From Paulinella micropora (taxonomy: Eukaryota > Cercozoa > Imbricatea > Euglyphida), in NCBI GenBank assembly GCA_009731375.1, contig BJOX01000152.1:596370-636179 (forward strand): 39,810 bases of DNA, given 5' to 3'. The stretch's first letter is position 1, and every line of letters begins with the position of its first letter. The translations under genes were made by a program, and so were the position numbers. Of this stretch, positions 35,185 through 39,810 are shown piece by piece. Under the pieces are notes generated by a model, which worked only from the letters and a program-made list of their open reading frames with translations, was not told the origin of the DNA and did no database searches.

Positions 35185-38100
35185 GTTACAAAAACTACAT
35201 GCGAAAACCTACCGACGCACCGCTATTCCCTCCGGAGTGGCCGCCGTCACCCTCCCAGTGCGTGCTCTGCACCGCCTGAACCCCCTGGAGAAGATTTTGC
35301 TCATGTTCACCCTTACGAAGACCTTTCGGGCCTCCTCGAAAAGAAGAGCCCAAAAGCGCACGTCCATCCGGACTACAAGTCGCAACCCGGCATTATCAAC
35401 CTGGATTCCACCCACTGTGTTGACGCCGAGACATACTCCCATTTCGTCCATCGGACAAGAAGTGCCCCGAAAGAACCAACCGAAAGAAGAAAACGCCTGG
35501 TATTGCCATCAACACCAAGCGAATGGAAAGGCATTGAAGAAGAACTCCAATCCGCACTCCCTCTCATCCTCCCCTCCTCTCTCATCAAATGCCTGTCATG
35601 TGACGAAGCAGTAGCGAAATTTGAAAGATATCTCTACGACTTCATATCACAACGGGTAACAAAAACACAAGAACAAACTCATGAGCGAAAAAACCGCCAC
35701 GTAATCCGGCTCCAAACAGAACTCACGCAGAACCGACAACAAAAACTGATCCAAAAGAGACATCTGCGAGATCTCAAAAGGGCAGGTTCAATTCCAGCTG
35801 CTGTTGCAAAAAGCCTGCAAAAAACTTGGCGAGTATTATTGAAGACCGGTAACCGCCTCCGCCGTCGTCTCAAGGAAGCAACTTTAAGCTCCGCTCAACG
35901 ACAAGCAAATACACGCTTCCGAACTGACCCTCATAAGTTTGCCAAAAATCTGTTTCATCCCCCCTCAACCCAAACCACTTCCTCCCTATCCAAAGAAAAC
36001 TGTGACTCCTACTTTCCCAACCTATACAAAGACGCTAATCGTGAACAAACCTACGTGCCCTTACCTGAAATGAATCGCCCGCCTCTACCAACTGTCCCCT
36101 TTGACCTCAAGCCACCGTCCTTCTTGGAAACCAAAAGATCTGTGTTTGCCAAGCGTAATGGTGCAGCCCCTGGCAGAGATGGTATTAGCTACCTTGTTTA
36201 CAAGAGACTTCCCACCGCTTTACTTTTCTTACACAAACTCATTGTCAAGTGTTGGACAACGGATGTAGCTAATAGCTGGGCCCAAGCTGCTATCTCCCTC
36301 CTTCATAAGGACGGCGATCCACTTCAGGCCTCAAACTATCGTCCGATTGCTCTGACAAGCTGCTCGGGTAAGGTATTTTTCTCTTTGTGGTCAAAACGCC
36401 TAGAGAGTTTTTTGCTAGATAACAAGTACTTTGACAGAGCAAAACAAAAAGGTTTCCTCCGTAACGTTGCAGGATGCCCCGAGCACATTGCTACTACAAA
36501 AGCTACCATCAGAAATGCAAAAGATCACTATCGCCAACTGGTCATAGCATGGATTGACCTACAAAACGCTTTTGGAAGCGTAAACCACAACTTGATCCAG
36601 TTCGCTCTCTGGTGGTACCACGTGCCCCCTATGTTTGCTCGCATAATCTTTTTATACTACGAACTCTTAGTAGCCACAATCGAAGGGAAAGATTGGTCAT
36701 CAGAACCCTTTGTTTTTGCTGTTGGCGTTTTTCAAGGATGCTGCATTTCTCCTCTCCTTTTCAACATAGTTTTCAACCTACTCCTTGACCTCCTATCATC
36801 CTTGACCAAAAACAACGGTTATCATTTCAAGCATAAGACCTCAACAGATGAAGTCATCGTGCACGAAGCTGCTTATGCTGACGACCTCAAACTACACTGC
36901 CGATCCCCGAAACACTGTCAATCGTCCATCAACATGATTGACAAATTTCTGTCATGGTCCAGAACAATGGCCGCGAAACCGCCCAAATGCAAAAGCCTTG
37001 CTTTCAAATACTGGACTAAAGCCGACGACTATAAGGGTCTCAAACGATTATTGCCGATCTCGTTCCCACCCTTCGACCCCGCCCTTACTATTACTGGCAA
37101 ACCGATTGACTTCATCGCTGACAAGCCTTTCAAAGACCTCGGATGGATTGTCTACCATGACCTCAGCGAAAACGAACAACGTGCAGCAATCCAAAAGAAG
37201 TTCATTCTTTCTATGCAAGCCATCGATAGCTGCTCGATCAATGGCTTTATGAAATTTTGGCTATACCAGCACTACGCTGTCCAGTCACTTGCCTGGCCAT
37301 TTCTCATTTATGACCTCTGCTTATCTTTCGCCAAAACCCTTGAGAAAATTGCGACCCGCTTCCTCAAAAAATGGGCCAATATCTACAAAAGAGCTCTGGT
37401 CTCTTGCCTTTACCGCCCACGCTCGAAATTCGGTCTACAGCTCCAATCCATCGTCTCTTTTTACCAGCGACTTCAAATCAACCGTGCTCAAATGCTGAAG
37501 TACTGCCCAGATAAACACCTCTCGTCCATTTATGCGATGAACCTGACGAAACACGAAACATTTCGAACTATCTGGAAACCAGAGCCTGTGCTCGAAAAGC
37601 TTGAGGCACAAGTTGATTTTGAATTCAAACATCGAGGCCAATCCGATCATCTCGGACTTGGCCATGGTCGCTACCCAAAAGAACATTCCATCACAGACCG
37701 CAAAGACAGGGTTTTAGAATTAGCTGCTGAGACAATACTTGAGACAACCACAGTGCATGACATGGACAAAGCCATGCAAGGGTGCTTCCTTCGTTTTGAA
37801 GACGCATGCCCCTTCGACCTCTCCTGGGCTCGCCTCATCGGAACCCGTAATCCCCGTTTAATCTCTTGGGTCATCAACGCAAGCACAAACTCGGTTATTA
37901 CCCCCGACCTTAGACGTCTGTGGGGAATCATTCCCAACAACAAGTGTGCCCTCTGTTCTGGTCAAGCACATCTATGCCACATCCTCTCCGGTTGCCATGT
38001 TGCCCTCAAACAAGGCCGCTATACCTGGCGTCATGACTCTGTGCTCTGCACTATTGAAGCTCCCCTTCAAAAACACATCGAGAGCCATAACAAACGCTCC

Positions 38101-38649
38101 CCTATAGACCAAAATGAATCAAAGTCTATGTTTGTGAAAGAGGGCGAGCAGAAGCCTAAGAGACAGTCATTTCATCGACCATCCCTGCTTGACACTGCAA
38201 ACGATTGGCAACTCCAAACCCAATACACCGGTTCTGAGCAAGCCTTTCCTGTCCACATTTGTGTCACTGACCTCCGCCCCGATATCGTTGTCTGGTCACT
38301 GTCTACCAAGATATGTATTCTGATCGAGCTAACGTGCCCGGTCGAGGAAAACATCCTTGACGCACGAGCCTACAAGACCAACCGATACAACAAGCTCAAA
38401 TCTCAAATCGAGGACAACGGATGGACCTGCCACCTTCGACCAATCGAATGCGGGGCTCGCGGCATGGTATCGTTCTCTGTTCATCGATGTTTCCGCGCCT
38501 TGGGTTTTTCCCATCCCCAATCCAAATCCCTTTGCTTCAAGCTATCCTCCTGCGTAGCTCGTTGCTCTTTTGCGATTTATCGCTCCTGTGCAGTCAAAAA
38601 TTGGACTAATCTTCCTCTAGTCCGTATTGGTGACTGCATTCCATCATAG
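35185..38649 (+). CDS. Retrotransposon polyprotein: reverse transcriptase plus restriction-like endonuclease
   Basis: Open for about 1,154 codons from the TAA at 35182 to the TAG at 38647. There is no in-frame ATG before about residue 296, so the start is unclear; a TTG at 35503 would give 1,048 residues, and R2 elements are known to start without a defined AUG. Residues (counted from 35185): finger motif APGRDGIS near 328; DGDPLQASNYRPIAL near 375; QKGFLRNVAGCPEH; catalytic Asp458 in WIDLQNAF; GVFQGCCISPLLFN; YADD 564-567. A thumb region follows, then a CCHC knuckle CX2CX7HX4C (Cys921, Cys924, His932, Cys937) and the endonuclease with RPD (Asp1033), Glu1048 in IELTCP and Lys1064 in AYKTNRY. 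It would nick target DNA and copy its own RNA there. No stop or frameshift is seen, so it may be active. Clade assignment needs a tree. Confidence 0.92.
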   Translation, partial: VTKTTCENLPTHRYSLRSGRRHPPSACSAPPEPPGEDFAHVHPYEDLSGLLEKKSPKAHVHPDYKSQPGIINLDSTHCVDAETYSHFVHRTRSAPKEPTERRKRLVLPSTPSEWKGIEEELQSALPLILPSSLIKCLSCDEAVAKFERYLYDFISQRVTKTQEQTHERKNRHVIRLQTELTQNRQQKLIQKRHLRDLKRAGSIPAAVAKSLQKTWRVLLKTGNRLRRRLKEATLSSAQRQANTRFRTDPHKFAKNLFHPPSTQTTSSLSKENCDSYFPNLYKDANREQTYVPLPEMNRPPLPTVPFDLKPPSFLETKRSVFAKRNGAAPGRDGISYLVYKRLPTALLFLHKLIVKCWTTDVANSWAQAAISLLHKDGDPLQASNYRPIALTSCSGKVFFSLWSKRLESFLLDNKYFDRAKQKGFLRNVAGCPEHIATTKATIRNAKDHYRQLVIAWIDLQNAFGSVNHNLIQFALWWYHVPPMFARIIFLYYELLVATIEGKDWSSEPFVFAVGVFQGCCISPLLFNIVFNLLLDLLSSLTKNNGYHFKHKTSTDEVIVHEAAYADDLKLHCRSPKHCQSSINMIDKFLSWSRTMAAKPPKCKSLAFKYWTKADDYKGLKRLLPISFPPFDPALTITGKPIDFIADKPFKDLGWIVYHDLSENEQRAAIQKKFILSMQAIDSCSINGFMKFWLYQHYAVQSLAWPFLIYDLCLSFAKTLEKIATRFLKKWANIYKRALVSCLYRPRSKFGLQLQSIVSFYQRLQINRAQMLKYCPDKHLSSIYAMNLTKHETFRTIWKPEPVLEKLEAQVDFEFKHRGQSDHLGLGHGRYPKEHSITDRKDRVLELAAETILETTTVHDMDKAMQGCFLRFEDACPFDLSWARLIGTRNPRLISWVINASTNSVITPDLRRLWGIIPNNKCALCSGQAHLCHILSGCHVALKQGRYTWRHDSVLCTIEAPLQKHIESHNKRSPIDQNESKSMFVKEGEQKPKRQSFHRPSLLDTANDWQLQTQYTGSEQAFPVHICVTDLRPDIVVWSLSTKICILIELTCPVEENILDARAYKTNRYNKLKSQIEDNGWTCHLRPIECGARGMVSFSVHRCFRALGFSHPQSKSLCFKLSSCVARCSFAIYRSCAVKNWTNLPLVRIGDCIPS

Positions 38650-38963
38650 CCGTCCAGTGTTGCATAGCCCGGGCTAGGTCCCTGCGGGGGTTTAGGCCTC
38701 ATACAATGTCATCATTGTAGCTTGCGCAAGCTTACGGTGCTCAAAACACTTGGACTAACGGCTTCCTTTTCTTTCTCTTCTTCCTTATCCTCCCACTCTC
38801 CATTCCTAGATTGCCTTTTTCTTCAACGTCCTTCCTCCTCTTCTTTTCCAGAACACAGTCTACCCGTGATTCCCATCCCGGACACATGCACAGTACACAA
38901 ATTATTGTTTGATGTGAAACTGCGTTCCTTTGCAAGGACTACATTCCTTTGCGACATCTCATC
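38650..38963 (+). other. Retrotransposon 3' UTR
   Basis: Conserved in all five copies. Contains CCCGGGCTAGG, CTTGCGCAAGCTT (near-palindrome), a 60-bp pyrimidine tract (TTCCTTTTCTTTCTCTTCTTCC) and the terminus CTTTGCGACATCTCATC. In this class of element the 3' UTR is what the protein recognises when priming; the terminal CATCTCATC resembles the TATC target. Confidence 0.8.
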
Positions 38964-39108
38964 TATCTATCTATCTATCTATCTATCTAGCTATCTACCT
39001 ATCTACCTATCTATCTATATGTCTACCTCACTGTCAATTGTCGAGATTAGTACCTTTGGAACTATCTATCTATCTATCTATCTGTCTATCTATCTATCTA
39101 TCTATCTG

Positions 39109-39162
<54 letters not shown>

Positions 39163-39211
39163 GATCTATCTATCGATCTATCTATCTATCTATAGGGCAA
39201 CCTCACTGTCA

Positions 39212-39276
<65 letters not shown>

Positions 39277-39387
39277 GATCGATCTGTCTATCTATCTATC
39301 TACCTATCTATCTATCATGGGTGAATCACCAACACTATTATCTACATATCGATCTATCGATCTATCTATCTACCTACCTGTCTATCC

Positions 39388-39438
<51 letters not shown>

Positions 39439-39516
39439 GATCGATCGATCGATCGATCTATCTCTCTATCTATGGGGCAGCCTCACTGTCACTATCTATC
39501 TATCTATCTATCTATA

Positions 39517-39560
<44 letters not shown>

Positions 39561-39650
39561 ATGAGTCAATCACCAACGCTATTATCTACATATCGATCTA
39601 TGGATCTATCTATCTACCTGCCTATCTATCTATCTATCTATCTATCTAAA
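38964..39650. repeat. (TATC)n with exon-like and other islands
   Basis: Mainly TATC with GATC and TACC variants. Islands: CTCACTGTCAATTGTCGAG (39027), GGGCAACCTCACTGTC (about 39194) and GGGGCAGCCTCACTGTC (about 39473), both diverged ends of the WGSHT exon, and ATCATGGGTGAATCACCAAC+ACTATTATCTACATATCG (39315, 39559). Confidence 0.9.
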
Positions 39651-39810
39651 TCATAAGCTCCTTTTTTCTGACATTAGTCGATATTTCATCAGTTGATCTT
39701 ATCACTTACTCTACGGAATGAACCAAGGCCACTTGAGGTGTCACTGACCCTCTCTTGGGCTTGATTTTTTGAAATGGGTGCCATCTGTCGACAGACAGAG
39801 AATTAGGGGA
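39651..39810 (+). mobile_element. Second retroposon-like family, start of a copy running off the window
   Basis: AAGCTCCTTTTTTCTGACATTAGTCGATATTTCATC, then AGTTGATCTTATCAC...GACAGAGAATTAGGGGA. Same order as 19140-19297, so again a short 3' piece followed head to tail by a longer copy. Preceded by (TATC)n. The rest lies outside the window. Confidence 0.85.

Larger units (their letters stand above)
35068..38963 (+). mobile_element. Long copy of RLE-type non-LTR retrotransposon
   Basis: About 3.9 kb: 5' leader (35068-35184), one ORF with reverse transcriptase and C-terminal endonuclease, 3' UTR 38650-38963 and then (TATC)n. Single-ORF architecture and the endonuclease place it with the R2/R4/NeSL/Hero/CRE-type (restriction-like endonuclease) non-LTR elements. 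It abuts the truncated copy at its left, with no TATC between. It may itself be slightly 5'-truncated because no N-terminal zinc finger is readable. Confidence 0.9.

Noticed and set aside
35237-35614. 125-codon frame beginning MAAVTLPVRALHRLN at the start of the long retrotransposon
   Set aside because: It overlaps the main polyprotein frame, which is open through the same region, and shows no nucleic-acid-binding motif. A separate first ORF is not supported.

Overview
This is a stretch of a eukaryotic genome scaffold that is extraordinarily rich in microsatellites. It contains assembly gaps. By far the commonest repeat is (TATC)n/(GATA)n, with long blocks of CTGT, TTATC, AAT, TTC, TATG/CATA, TACC, CTTAC, TA, CT/GA, GGATAT and TATATG. 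Two interstitial arrays of TTAGGG, a retrotransposon with a C-terminal restriction-like endonuclease, and a GC-rich exon that looks like part of a G-protein alpha subunit fit a metazoan or close relative. The species cannot be named from sequence alone.

Layout. 1-3.5 kb: microsatellites, a 3' retrotransposon fragment on the minus strand, an unidentified 280-bp insert and a ~1-kb gap. 3.55-7.0 kb: one possible first coding exon, two fold-back elements and (AAT)n carrying another unidentified insert. 7.0-11.5 kb: (TATC)n and (CATA)n enclosing arrays of short exon-like units. 11.7-12.5 kb: a 5'-truncated retrotransposon. 12.7-21.3 kb: a higher-order repeat of 1.4-2 kb units, each carrying short exon-like blocks, fold-back elements and microsatellites, interrupted by a Galpha-like exon and a second repeat family. 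21.5-32.8 kb: further exon-like blocks in microsatellites, plus a 27.5-28.2 kb minisatellite. 33.35-38.96 kb: three retrotransposon copies head to tail, the last with a long intact ORF (reverse transcriptase plus endonuclease). 38.96-39.81 kb: (TATC)n and the start of another copy of the second repeat family.

The most interesting signal is the set of short blocks (12-79 bp) on the plus strand scattered through 3.5-32.8 kb. Many are bounded by AG on the left and GT on the right. Many have lengths that are multiples of three (18, 21, 24, 27, 39, 42, 45, 54, 63, 69 bp) and read open in the same phase (phase 1 to phase 1, junction codon Gly, Glu or Asp). The spaces between them are almost pure microsatellite. 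I read this as a candidate microexon gene (or tandem array, partly decayed) encoding a low-complexity Lys/Glu/Asp/Ser/Gly-rich protein, with microsatellite introns that themselves supply splice signals such as GTATGT, (CT)n-AG and (TA)n-TAG. This is inference; no transcript evidence is available here.

The second theme is mobile DNA tied to microsatellites. All five copies of the endonuclease-type retrotransposon sit in or against (TATC)n in the same relative orientation and share a 3' end CATCTCATC that resembles the target. Several fold-back or MITE-like families (TIR CCCCACTTCTCACG, AGAAGTTCCT, and palindromes with TTTTGCGGG or TTTCGGCC) recur and help to date the tandem duplications.
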